A DNA stretch of 19,278 bases, from assembly GCA_004325065.1 (NCBI GenBank), contig PITI01000146.1:1-19278 (forward strand), read 5' to 3'. Shown here one piece after another: positions 1-8,809 of the stretch (its first letter is position 1; each line of letters opens with the position of its first letter). Both the position numbers and the translations under genes were made by a program. The stretch is from Hamiltosporidium magnivora. Its lineage: Eukaryota > Microsporidia > Dubosqiidae. Under the pieces are notes generated by a model. That model searched no databases, was not told the origin of the DNA, and worked only from the letters and a program-made list of their open reading frames with translations.

Positions 1-230
1 AAAAAACCCAATGAAGTTAAAGAAAATAAAGAAAAACTAAGAAAATAAATGATTTAAAAGAAAACTAAGAAAATATATGGAAATATAAAAAACCCAATGA
101 AGTTAAAGAAAATAAAGAAAAACTAAGAAAATAAATAATTTAAAAAACTCTAAATAATCCAAAAAAATATAAAAAAACCCAATGAACTTAAAGAAAAACT
201 AAGAAAATATAAAAATACAATCACTGAAGG
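1..230. repeat. ~86-bp direct repeat, three copies
   Basis: The core CCCAATGAAGTTAAAG recurs with its CCC at 7, 93 and 178 (spacings 86 and 85). Each copy is followed by AAGAAAAACTAAGAAAATA; the third copy is shortened and has AATGAAC. The array probably continues left of the window. A related core, AATGAAGTTAAAGAA, reappears at about 2285 inside the array downstream of the RING gene. Each unit carries CCC followed by ATG and a 6-9 codon frame ending in TAA, which is too short to call a gene. Confidence 0.85.
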
Positions 231-339
231 TAATCCAAGATATGAAAAATATTAAAAAAAAAAAATTATTTCTAATTTTAAAGACAGATAATTAAATGAT
301 AAAAATAAATAATAAAGAGTTAAATCTTAGAATTAAGCT

Positions 340-512
340 TTAATTCAAACACTCTAAATCTTATAAATTCATTTATTTTATCTCAAATCTTATAACATAT
401 AAATCTTCATACATTGTAATTCTTAATTTTATAACTTATAAATCCAATAACTGATAACTTATAAATCCAATAACTTATAAATTATAAATCTTCATACATT
501 GTAATTCTTAAG
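340..512. repeat. 85-bp spaced duplication in TTATAAATC-rich DNA
   Basis: ATAAATCTTCATACATTG plus the following GTAATTCTTAA-type tail occurs at 399-426 and again at 484-511, 85 bp apart. Between the copies CTTATAAATCCAATAA-like words repeat. No coding potential is seen. 231-339 is plain AT-rich sequence with nothing recognisable. Confidence 0.75.
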
Positions 513-654
513 TTTTATATTAATTTCTTAATTATAAGATTAAATACTTTAATTAAGCATTCATTAAGACAAACAAATGGTATAAAATTAATATAAAACC
601 TATTTTAAATCTCTTCTTTCTATTTCTATTTATATTTTCTCTTTACATCTCCCC

Positions 655-800
655 ATCTATTTATACAATATAATATAATATAATATATCCATATTATATC
701 TCTATCTATTTATCTATCTATATCCCCATCTATCCGTAGTATATATCTATCCATCTATCCCTTTACCCCCATATAATATACCTCTATCTCTTACTTTCTA
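655..800. repeat. TATC/CCATCTAT microsatellite tract
   Basis: The tract has short TATAA iterations (about 665-690), then imperfect TCTATC/TATCCATC iterations with interspersed CCCC. It is pyrimidine-rich on the plus strand, simple sequence and non-coding. Confidence 0.7.
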
Positions 801-934
801 TTTATATACTAAGCACCTCTTTTCTTATCAATAACGTAACATTAAAATATAAAATGTCACATTCAAATTCAAACACTGTTTAACCAATAGAAAAGTCAAT
901 GATAACAACTTTAGATGAATAAAACATAAACTGT

Positions 935-1080
935 GATATATAATAGTGATATATTACTTATATATTACTAGTGATATAGCAGTAATACAAATATATTAGT
1001 AATCTATTAGTAATGTACAAATCTATTAGTAATACAAATGTAGTAGTAATAGTATTATAAATGTAATGGTTATGCACAAA
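935..1080. repeat. degenerate TATTAGTAATACAAAT repeats
   Basis: Words of the form TATTAGTAAT(A/G)CAAAT and GTGATATA recur several times in tandem with variation. No reading frame of note crosses it. Confidence 0.6.
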
Positions 1081-1135
1081 TACAAATTTCTAAAATATAA
1101 ATCAATTCTTTAACGATTAAACCATTTAAATAACT

Positions 1136-1225
1136 AATACATACCACTTATCTAAATACTGTTATTATATACAACCAATAGAAATAATTATCTATTTAAC
1201 CAATACATAACACTTATCTAAATAC
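1136..1225. repeat. 66-bp spaced 24-bp direct repeat before the RING gene
   Basis: AATACATAMCACTTATC with its tail TAAATAC occurs at 1136-1159 and 1202-1225, differing at one base, spaced 66 bp. An AACCAATAGAAA word occurs at about 1173 and at about 881. The second copy ends about 80 bp upstream of the RING start codon, so it could lie in the promoter region, but no function can be shown. Confidence 0.75.
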
Positions 1226-1298
1226 GTTTTAAAAAAAAGTATTGGCTCGTATTTTTCTAGAATTTTTTTTTAAAATTTAAAAACATTACAATACAGAA

Positions 1299-1305
1299 CC
1301 CTTTT
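1299..1305 (+). promoter_or_regulatory. C-triplet start-proximal signal of the RING gene
   Basis: CCCTTTT lies directly before AATG; the CCC starts 8 nt upstream of the ATG. A CCC-like motif close to the start codon is a published feature of microsporidian genes, and C is scarce in the surrounding DNA. It supports 1307 as the true start. Confidence 0.6.
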
Positions 1306-1306
1306 A

Positions 1307-1750
1307 ATGAAAAGAAAAAACATACCTCCAAATCCTAGAAAGACTAAGCGAATTAGACGAGATCGACAGCCATCTGTGTCACGGGGACCGGTGAGTGAAA
1401 ATATAAATGATGATTTTACATTTGAACTGATATTCTTTATAATGCCTGTTACTGGTAGAATTACAGCTAATTTTATGTTGAGAAATAATTTACAGATTAT
1501 TATTGAAGTTTTTTCGTTGAATCCTTTGCCACCCAAAACTGTTTCCAAGGTAGATTTGGAAGAGATACCTGTTGTTAAATATGGGAAGGGTGTTATACCA
1601 CAGACAGAGTGTTCTATATGTCTTTTGCCTTATCGTGTAGGACAAAGGCTTAGATCTTTTAAGTGTGGACATTATTTTCATTGTAAGTGTGTTGATAAGT
1701 GGTTGCTTGGGTTTAGTGATAAGTGTCCTATGTGTCGTGTTACTGTATAA
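1307..1750 (+). CDS. RING-H2 finger protein, probable E3 ubiquitin ligase
   Basis: This encodes a 147-residue protein with a C-terminal RING-H2 domain: C102, C105, C120, H122, H125, C128, C140 and C143 form the complete zinc-binding set, with the usual Trp (W132) after the sixth ligand and Pro between the last two. RING-H2 domains bind an E2 enzyme and promote ubiquitin transfer, so a ligase role is likely; substrate and location are unknown. Residues 1-21 are very basic (KRIRR) and could be a nuclear signal or RNA/DNA contact (inference). Residues 38-70 are hydrophobic and beta-like but show no clear membrane segment. The start is supported by the CCCTTTT signal 8 nt upstream. AATAAA follows at 1777-1782. 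The gene is intact though repeats lie on both sides. The RING assignment is secure; which family member it is cannot be told. Confidence 0.88.
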   Translation: MKRKNIPPNPRKTKRIRRDRQPSVSRGPVSENINDDFTFELIFFIMPVTGRITANFMLRNNLQIIIEVFSLNPLPPKTVSKVDLEEIPVVKYGKGVIPQTECSICLLPYRVGQRLRSFKCGHYFHCKCVDKWLLGFSDKCPMCRVTV

Positions 1751-1860
1751 TTACATAGTTTATAGATTTTGTTAAAAATAAAATAAATAAACTAATTTAA
1801 GTATTTTTATATTTCTATATTTGTATATTTGTATATTGTATTATATTGGTTTTTATTATA

Positions 1861-2036
1861 TTGTGTTGGTATGTGTTATGAAAGGAGTTGAGATGTGTTG
1901 GTATGAAAGGAGTTGGTATGTGTTATGAAAGGAGTTGTTTTGTGTCGAGAAAGGAGTTGAGATGTGTGTTATGAAAGGAGTTGAGATGTGTTGGTATGAA
2001 AGGAGTCGAGATGTGTGTTATGAAAGGAGTTGAGAT
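1861..2036 (+). repeat. G-rich minisatellite, seven GAAAGGAGTTG units
   Basis: GAAAGGAGT starts at 1880, 1905, 1927, 1949, 1973, 1998 and 2022 (periods 22-25), separated by GAGATGTGTTGGTAT-like spacers. The plus strand has many G and almost no C, an extreme strand asymmetry. It begins about 110 bp after the RING stop codon. No open frame runs through it. Confidence 0.85.
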
Positions 2037-2209
2037 ATATTTGTAAAAATATTTATTTATAATTTTAATTGAATAAATTAAAAAAAATATTTTAAAAAAA
2101 TATATTATTGTGGTTTGTAGAAGTGAAGGGGAGGATTAATAAATGCAAAGAAAATGAAAAATGGATAGGAATGAGTAAAGTAAAGAAAATATAAACTATA
2201 AATAATTAA

Positions 2210-2490
2210 ATAAAGAAGTTAAAGAATTGAAACTAGGAAAATAAGAAACTAGGAATTAAATAATGATTAGAATTAAGAATGACAATGAAGTTAAAGAATT
2301 GAAACTAGGAACTAGAAATTAGGAATAAGAAACTAGAAATTAGGAATGAGAATAAGAAAACCAGAAACCAGAAATTAGGAATAAGAAACTAGAAACTAGA
2401 AATTAGGAATAAGAAACTAGAAACTAGAAACTAGGAATTAGGAATAAGAAAACTAGAAATTAGGAATGAGAATAAGAATGAATTTGATGT
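2210..2490 (+). repeat. purine-rich degenerate array GAAACTAGAAATTAGGAATAA
   Basis: Imperfect units built from AAACTAG, AAATTAGGAAT and AAGAA follow one another, with A and G dominating the plus strand. It includes AATGAAGTTAAAGAATTG at about 2285, which resembles the core of the left-edge repeat, so the two arrays may have a common origin. Non-coding. Confidence 0.75.
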
Positions 2491-2652
2491 TTTTATTTAA
2501 TTTTTAAAATTTGAATTGTTCATTTAATTTTTTTGTATTTTTTTTTATAAAAATTATAAATTTTATTGAATGATTGGATTTCTTTATCTTTTGTTATAAT
2601 TTACATTGTTATTTGTAATTAATATATTTCATTGTTATTTACAAAAGTAAAA

Positions 2653-2731
2653 TTTGAGATTTGAGATTTGAGATTTGAGATTTGAGATTTGAGATTTGAG
2701 ATTTGAGAGTTAAAATTTGAGAGTTAAAATT
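2653..2731. repeat. 7-bp tandem repeat TTTGAGA x8
   Basis: Eight perfect TTTGAGA units run from 2653 to 2708, followed by a variant AGTTAAAATTTGAG segment to 2731. Simple-sequence array without coding potential. Confidence 0.92.
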
Positions 2732-2940
2732 CTTTTTATTTTTTAAATATTTATTTTTATTAATTAAATTGAAAAATGTTTAGAAGAAATGTAAATAATT
2801 ATAAGATTGTAAAAAATATTTCTAATTTGTACATTATAAGGTATTATTTATGTCTTATTTATATTCTAATCAATTATTTTAGGTTTTTTTATATCAAAAA
2901 CTAAAAGTTTCATATATTTTTTGTAATTGAATATTTATAG

Positions 2941-3115
2941 TTAATCTGTATATTCTTATTTATATTTAATCTGTATATTCTTAAAGATATTTAATCTCTA
3001 TATTCTTAAAGATATTTAATCTGTATATTCTTATTTATATTTAATCTCTATATTCTTATTTATAGTTAATCTCTATATTCTTAATTATAGTTAATCTCTA
3101 TATTCTTAATTACGA
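2941..3115. repeat. 25-bp tandem repeat, seven copies
   Basis: TTAATCTSTATATTCTTA starts at 2941, 2966, 2991, 3016, 3041, 3066 and 3091, an exact 25-bp period. Units differ mainly at CTG/CTC and in the linker (TTTATAT, AAGATAT, TTATAG). The lack of length drift suggests recent or selected homogenisation (inference). Confidence 0.92.
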
Positions 3116-3744
3116 TATTTACTACTGGTTATTAAGCTTGTAGATTCCGACTTGATTTTAAGTTTTACATTCCACAAAAATAAACCATAATATGAGATTT
3201 ACTATCTTTTAATTTGAGTATCAAAGCTATAATTTCTTAATCTTTATTTTGGTTTTTAATACTTCATATGACATTTTATCAGAATATTTTCTTGTTTTTA
3301 ATAGTTTGCAGGTAAATTCTTAAATAATTTAAAGAAATTTTTTGATTTGTATGTTTTTCTTCTTCAGATTTTATTTGCTTTTGGTTTTTTTTTTAGAAGG
3401 TTCAGCTCAATATTTTCTTTATATTCTGTTTAGATAAACATATATTTTTATTTCATCTGTTTTTTTCTTTCTTAAAAGTATTTATATATGTGAAACGTTT
3501 TTTCTTTGTCTCATAAAAAGTCTTTTTTAAGTAATATACTGTTTAAGTTTATTTATTGGTTTTACAATATCTTAATTATATTTATTAATTTTTAAGTCGA
3601 GCAGGTATAATTATTAAAGATATAAATGAAATATACAGAGTTAAGAGGAAAAAAATGATTAATTCGCTTTTTAAGCTTCGGTAAAAAATCTTAAGAATTA
3701 AATTCTGAAAAAAATTGTTACTTAAAATATAATTTTTACAAAAT
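3116..3744. other. AT-rich spacer, nothing recognised
   Basis: T-rich plus strand with no frame of convincing length, no C-triplet start signal and no RNA gene seen. Confidence 0.5.
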
Positions 3745-3995
3745 AACTATTTGTGTGATTGATCTCTTATAAAAAATTGGTCAAAAAACCAGCCTTTTTT
3801 TTAGACTAAAATATTTTTTTTAACTATTTGTGTGATTGATCTCTTATAAAAAATTTGGTCAAAAAAACCAGCCTTTTTTTTAGACTAAAATATTTTTTTT
3901 AACTATTTGTGTGATTGATCTCTTATAAAAAATTTGGTCAAAAAAACCAGCCTTTTTTTTAGACTAAAATATTTTTTTTTAACTAACTGTGTGAT
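3745..3995. repeat. 77-80 bp tandem repeat with internal hairpin
   Basis: Units beginning AACTATTTGTGTGATTG start at 3745, 3822 and 3901, with a diverged partial unit at 3981 (AACTAACTGTGTGATT). Spacings are 77, 79 and 80; most growth is in homopolymers. Each full unit contains TGGTCAAAAAA(A)CCA, able to form a small TGGT/ACCA stem, then CAGCC, a T run and GACTAAAATA. No coding potential. Confidence 0.9.
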
Positions 3996-4138
3996 TTGTC
4001 CGAGTTAGATTCAAGTAAATCTCAGTTAGCAAAATACTTGTCTTAACTTTATCCTGGCAAATTACGTAAGTGGTTAAGATTTTAAAAAAAAACAAGATAA
4101 TATTTTTTAAATATATGTTGTGATCTATGATAATACAT
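3979..4138 (-). pseudogene. possible small gene broken at a T9 run
   Basis: On the minus strand CCCTC sits directly before an ATG (first base 4138). The first 18 codons end in a TAA created by a run of nine T (4084-4092). Reading past this run in the neighbouring frame gives 34 more open codons to a TAA at 3979-3981, at the start of the last partial repeat unit of the adjacent array. The amino end has a short hydrophobic/aromatic stretch. No family is recognised. Open stretches of this size occur by chance in DNA this AT-rich, so the C-triplet before ATG is the main support. The break could also be a sequencing error in the homopolymer. Confidence 0.22.
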
Positions 4139-5829
4139 GAGGGTTATTAAAAGATAGTTAATACGAATATCTTTTTTAATCAATCAAACTATTTTTGTTT
4201 TTTTATTTTCATTTCTGTGTCCAATTATTGGTGTAAGATTTATGAACAAATAATAAGAGTCATATTATTAATCTAAAAAATTAAGATTTCAAGTCTTTGT
4301 TATCGTCGCCATGGCATTGCTCTATTGAATAATGGATTTTATTTAGGTTTAATCTATTAATATAAACTAATGTTCTGTTTTTTTATTAAATAAATATTTT
4401 TTTATGGTTTTTTGTTGTATTTATACTTGATTACTGCTAATTCTGTGTTGTAATTTATATTTCGAATAGAGGCTTTGTTTAGAATCACTTCATTATCGAT
4501 TTGGCTTGGAATATTTTAATATTTGTTGGGTTGACACCTAGATTCTCGTTTGAACTAAATATAGGGATTTGATGTAAATTTCCTCTTTGTGTCAGGATAG
4601 ATGGTATTTTACGAGTTTAATTGATTTTTAATCTTAATTTGAATTATAATCGCTTAAAATACTATCAAATGAATGTATGTTTGAGTTATTATGATACAAT
4701 TCTGATATTTGTTCTTAAAACATCTATATATTTCTATAAAATAACGTTATCTCAATTTCTAAGAATATACTGGTTTTCTTCAAGATAGATCATTAATCGA
4801 TCTTTTTTTGTGAAGATCAGATAAAATAAATGAGTGTAATTTTTAGGCAGTAAAAGTTATCTTTATGACTTTTTTAAACAAAAATAATTGGTTTATTATT
4901 AAGAATGTGCAAACCGGTTTTTATTCACATCTTTATTATTTTTTTCCATGCTAATTTCAAAGATTTCATGAAAGAAAAGGTTCGTGTCTTTTTAAAGATA
5001 TATATTTATTTTAAGAGCGATTTGAATGTACATACTGATTTTTTACTTAAAATCTTCAACATTGTCAAATGTATATATTCATAAGAGTCAGTAAGTGCTC
5101 TAATATGCGCTAAAGTGTTTATATTATCGAGATCAGTATTTTACATAAGAAATATTTCTAAAATAGAACGATATAGCATTAGTTTGTTTATGCATAGGAC
5201 TATATTTATAAGTTTGTAGATAAATTTATTAAAAACTTAAAAAAATACATGAATATCATTTTACACTCAATAATAAATGTTAATATAGAATATGATCATA
5301 GAATTACTGACAATTTATTTTTATAAGTTAGATTATACTTAGAATTTTACATAATTCTTATTATATTTACTAAAATTTGTGTTAATTGTAAGGCATTATA
5401 TTCTTTTATTTGTGCCATCAGAAATCTAAGATATTATTGAAATAATATTCAAATCATTCAGTTTTTTTTGATATTTTTTTTGATATTTTTATAGTTATAT
5501 GTCTTGTTAAATATATTTACTAGATTCTTAATTTGAATTTTAAAAAGCGTTACAATTTTTTAATATAAAACTACTATTATAATTGAAATTTAATATTCTT
5601 GGTGGTTTTTATGTATGTGGGATTTTTATAAGAAATGGAAGGTTGGCTTCTTTGATTATTGTTTATAGAAAACTCATCTATCTTGGTATACTTAATAATA
5701 ATATACGATTATACAATTTTTTTTTTTTAAAAAAAAATATCTGACTTAATATATTTCAATTTGATTACACGACATAATAAAGTTTAAGATATCTACTCTT
5801 ACTATTCTTAAATACACAAATTTGAATCT
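4139..5829. other. gene-free interval with scattered minus-strand open stretches
   Basis: No intact gene. The plus strand is T-rich, and the minus strand shows several stop-free runs of 30-45 codons in changing frames (for example 4485-4616, 4281-4382, and around 5015-5150). Runs of this length are expected by chance at this composition, so they are not called. A T12A9 tract at 5717-5737 is a perfect simple palindrome core. Confidence 0.4.
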
Positions 5830-6461
5830 AAAAAACGATTCGGAAGCATTCAGTTTAAGAAATAGGTGAATGAGTATCAGAAACAAGACCGAGGGACCAT
5901 ATAAGAAATATATTTCACGAATTGGAATAATGGATTCGATGTGTTTATTTTATAAAAGATTTAAAATGAGAATACACTGATTGATGTAGAAATTACACTA
6001 AGATTCATTTCGAATATTGAAACTTACAAACTAAGGAAGCATGACCCCTTAACCAATCATCTAAGTCTTATTTATAACTTTGCTGTGGAGATAATTTTTT
6101 TGTATGATCTACTCCTACGGTTTTATAACAAAAACCATATGACATACACTAAAAAACATGTAAATATCCATGAATGTAGATCCATACATCCGTTATATTC
6201 TCAAGAAGACTATAAAATAATTTTCTTTGTTTGACAAAGAAGACTTGAGTCAGGACCAACTGCCGAAGAAAGCTAAGAAAGAAAGCCAATAAGTAATATT
6301 TAAAGAGCGGAAATTCATGAGGAACCAATGCCTCTTTAAAACGCACAACAGCCCAGGACAAGTAAACCAAAAGTAATAGTGAAAAAATATTTTCCTCCTT
6401 GTTTCAAGAGGCACCTTGGCGGAACCGACAGTAAATACAAATTAAGATTCGGATTATGAAG
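5830..6461 (-). pseudogene. decayed IS1595-like (ISXO2-type) transposase
   Basis: Read on the minus strand, one frame carries the family landmarks in order despite several stops. There is a remnant C-x4-C of the zinc ribbon (TCPGLLC, neighbouring frame, about 6345-6365). Next comes the FPLFKYYLLAFFLS helix that follows the Gly-Ser-Phe-Phe region in relatives (in the open stretch 6149-6370). TVGVDHTKK follows, whose Asp codon at 6107-6109 matches the first catalytic Asp of VEVDET. Then IIPIREIYFLYGPSV, one frame off, joins SDTHSP with Asp at 5876-5878 (second catalytic Asp), and NASESFF at about 5830-5850 resembles the VNHS.NFV block. In-frame stops and at least one shift show it is dead. There is no ATG start. 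G+C is higher than around it, as expected for former coding DNA. The motif order is what persuades; each match alone is weak. Confidence 0.45.
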
Positions 6462-7542
6462 ATGAAGATAAGATGGTAAAATGATAGAATATAATATAGA
6501 AGTTAAAAAAGTAGTTTTTTTAATCTCAAATTTGTATAAATATAAATTTTAATGAATAAATATTTTCATGTTTAAAATATTAGATCATATTTTAAAGTAT
6601 CTATTGCAAGGTTTAAATTTTTGTGCTTTGAGTATATTTAATTAAGAAGATGGTATTTATATAAATTTACTGTATATTGATATCCTCGAGGAAATATAAT
6701 GTGCTTCTTTCTATAAAAATTATTTTATTGAATTTATAAACAAAAATAATGGCTTTATTCTTTTTACTTTAATCAGTTCGTTTTTTGGCTCGGATTTTAA
6801 AATTTGATTGTTTATATTCAAACCTAATTATATAGCGATCAGTGTTTTTTTTATCATCTTAGGTTTTGATTTTTTTGAAACAAATACGAACAGTCTAATA
6901 TTGCATAGGGTTTCAAAGTCATAAATTTGTTAAATTTTTTGATTTTTGAATTATTCTTTCTTGTTTGCTATAGAACTACAAAAAAACTTTAAAATTTCAT
7001 CTATATTTATTTTTTAGGTGTGAAAAAAGATCAATCATAATTATTTTGCGTATAAAAGTAATAGAGGTATTGTAAAGATTATCTATTGGAATATTATTTT
7101 ATGTTTTTGTGTAGAAAATATATTACAGATTGAAAAAAACAAATCTGGAAAACCAATTTAAATTTCTTACAAGAAATATCGACACTGTAATTCTATTGAG
7201 TAATATTCTGAGCAATAAAAATATTTACAATAAATTTTATTGGTGAATTTCATAAACAAATGAAATAGAACGAAGCAACCTAAGCACTCTTTTTTTAAAA
7301 AAAAACATACACTTATATTCTTCCTAATATTTGAGAAAATAGATTTTTATACGCGCTATTTCCAATTGCCTTGAAAATAAAAATTGAACGAATCGATAAG
7401 CACATAAATTTCATTTGTTCTCAAAAAAATAGTTACAAATCAAAAAAAGTGACAAAAAAGATTGGTTTTACACGTTAGAAAAGAACTTTTTAAATTCTTA
7501 TTATCCGAACTCAGATGAATTAAAAAGTATTTTAATGTAGGC
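6462..7542. other. AT-rich spacer, nothing recognised
   Basis: No frame or RNA gene is supported. TATAAATA at 6535-6542 precedes a 7-codon frame only. Poly-T/poly-A junctions occur at about 7290. Confidence 0.5.
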
Positions 7543-7592
7543 AAAAGGAGAATTGATAGTGAAAAAAAGTATAAATAAACTAGAATTTTTAA
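7543..7592 (+). promoter_or_regulatory. composite promoter of secreted-protein gene A
   Basis: AAAAGGAGAA (7543-7552), 17 nt, TATAAATA (7570-7577), 6 nt, AATTTTTAA (7584-7592), then 6 nt to the ATG. The same three blocks with the same 17- and 6-nt gaps precede the other Ala/Pro-rich secreted gene, on the opposite strand at 13239-13288. TATAAATA is a plausible TATA box and AATTTTTAA a plausible initiation region (inference). No C-triplet signal is present here. Confidence 0.6.
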
Positions 7593-7598
7593 GAAACA

Positions 7599-7838
7599 AT
7601 GAAAATAAATTTTGCTCTTATATTCAGTTATTTATTTATTTTAGCCATATGTTCAAAGAAAAAGAGTAAATCTAAGGGTTCTAAACCGAGTTCGCCTGCT
7701 CCACCAGCCTCTGGAGCATCACCAGATGCAAGTGCAGCCCCTGCGGGAGCAGCAACTGCAGAAGCTGATCCTGCAATGGCAGCCGGAGGTTCAGCCGCTC
7801 CCGTACCACCTACAGCTGGAGAAGCCCCTCCTGCTTAA
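7599..7838 (+). CDS. small secreted Ala/Pro-rich protein (A)
   Basis: This encodes 79 residues. Residues 1-19 form a signal peptide (basic Lys2, hydrophobic core, likely cut near Cys18-Ser19). A lysine-rich stretch follows (KKKSKSKGSK, 20-29), then about 50 residues almost entirely of Ala, Pro, Gly, Ser and Thr with a few Asp/Glu. The mature part is likely extended and disordered and could be a surface, spore-coat or secreted host-facing protein; no family is recognised and function is unknown. Its G+C content is far above the surroundings, with many GCA, GCC and CCT codons, as in strongly expressed or recently acquired genes. The ATG is the first after the TATA-type promoter. The stop is followed 4 nt later by AATAAA (7843-7848). 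Secreted gene B shares the N-terminal MKI, size, composition and promoter. Confidence 0.72.
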   Translation: MKINFALIFSYLFILAICSKKKSKSKGSKPSSPAPPASGASPDASAAPAGAATAEADPAMAAGGSAAPVPPTAGEAPPA

Positions 7839-7949
7839 AGAGAATAAAAGCTATAAGATCAAGAATAGTAAACCATCTTTTAGTATTTTTTTTATAACTT
7901 TTTTTTTATAACTTTTTTGTTAGTGTAGGTAAATTTTCGTTCAAGAGTT

Positions 7950-7991
7950 TAAAAAATACGTTTTAAAAATTTGTATTAAACGTATTTTTTA
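7950..7991. repeat. 14-bp perfect inverted repeat
   Basis: TAAAAAATACGTTT (7950-7963) and AAACGTATTTTTTA (7978-7991) are exact inverse complements around a 14-nt loop. It lies about 110 bp past secreted gene A and could form a hairpin in a long transcript or be a transposon remnant. Two near-identical TTTTTTTATAACTT words lie just before it (about 7879-7916). Confidence 0.7.
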
Positions 7992-8529
7992 TAGCGTTGG
8001 TCTCAAAGGAAAAGATTTTCTGATTCATAAGACATGCAAAATAAATTTTTACCATTTAATTCATAACGTATCGGTAGTTATTAGATCTTAGTATTTGATC
8101 TGTTGGTTCATTTATATAGCTATAAAATTTAAAATTTCTAAAATTTTTCCAACTTTCACGTATTCTAAAATACATTTGCTTCTAAAATCATATGTTTTGT
8201 AACTTAGATATTTACTTATTAGTCCCTTTTTTTACCTCCTGGTATCGAGTATGAACAGATTGAAATTTACATTAATTCATTTAATCTATTGTAAAGCAGA
8301 ACTATAAGGAATTGTGTTATAGATTAGTGTAGTTTAAATCCTAAAAAAATTCCAATAATGATTTTCACATCAATTCTACACTCTCATTACCAAGCAAATA
8401 GTTTTTAATTGGCTATCTTTTTTCCATAAACCTATATACAATACAATTTATAAATCAATTTATTTATAATGTTTATAAAAATATATTCATTTAATGAGAT
8501 CACATTTAAAAATAAAAAATACCATAATA
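7992..8529. other. AT-rich spacer, nothing recognised
   Basis: CCC at about 8224 precedes an ATG near 8251 that gives only 18 codons. No RNA gene is seen. Confidence 0.45.
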
Positions 8530-8600
8530 CAGTGCAGTCACGTTACTTGCTGTTAAATAGAGCGGTCTCGCGTGATAAGTAAATTCAGGTGATAAAATTT
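8530..8600 (+). mobile_element. possible transposon terminus (CAGTGCAGTCACG...)
   Basis: A patch of clearly higher G+C begins CAGTGCAGTCACGTTACTTG and continues through GCGGTCTCGCGTGATAAG. CAGTG is a common outer end of hAT elements, and similar CAGT...GTCTCGCGTTATAAG ends are seen in pogo/mariner-like elements. The hAT-like relic on the minus strand lies just to the right, so this could be its left end. No matching inverted copy was found to the right, and no target duplication could be defined. Confidence 0.25.
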
Positions 8601-8809
8601 TTTAGTTATGAAATAAATAATTTAACTTTAACGTATGCTTTAATCTGTTTAGAGCTTGTTGGAAATGAAAAGTTTTTTTTGGATTCTAGTAAACTTGCAT
8701 TACCTAATCTTTTTAGCAAACTAGATGAAAAAAAGAATGTTGAAAGTTAAATCCTTTATTTATCTTATAAATATTATAAATGGTCTCTAGTTTCTACATA
8801 TTTATCCTA

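Noticed and set aside
4281..5160. Several protein-like minus-strand stretches of 30-45 codons
   Set aside because: With about one stop per ten codons expected, dozens of such stretches occur by chance in six frames of 19 kb; no family motif or start signal joins them.
5160..5220. U6-like words (GAACGATATAG, ATTAG, TGCATAGGA)
   Set aside because: The essential ACAGAGA box and a terminal stem are missing, so a U6 snRNA or relic cannot be supported.
7726..7911. Second plus-strand frame overlapping gene A
   Set aside because: A by-product of the GC-rich repetitive codons; begins inside gene A without its own start signal.
8224..8308. CCCTTTTTTT upstream of an ATG with an 18-codon frame
   Set aside because: Too short and the signal is about 27 nt away from the ATG.
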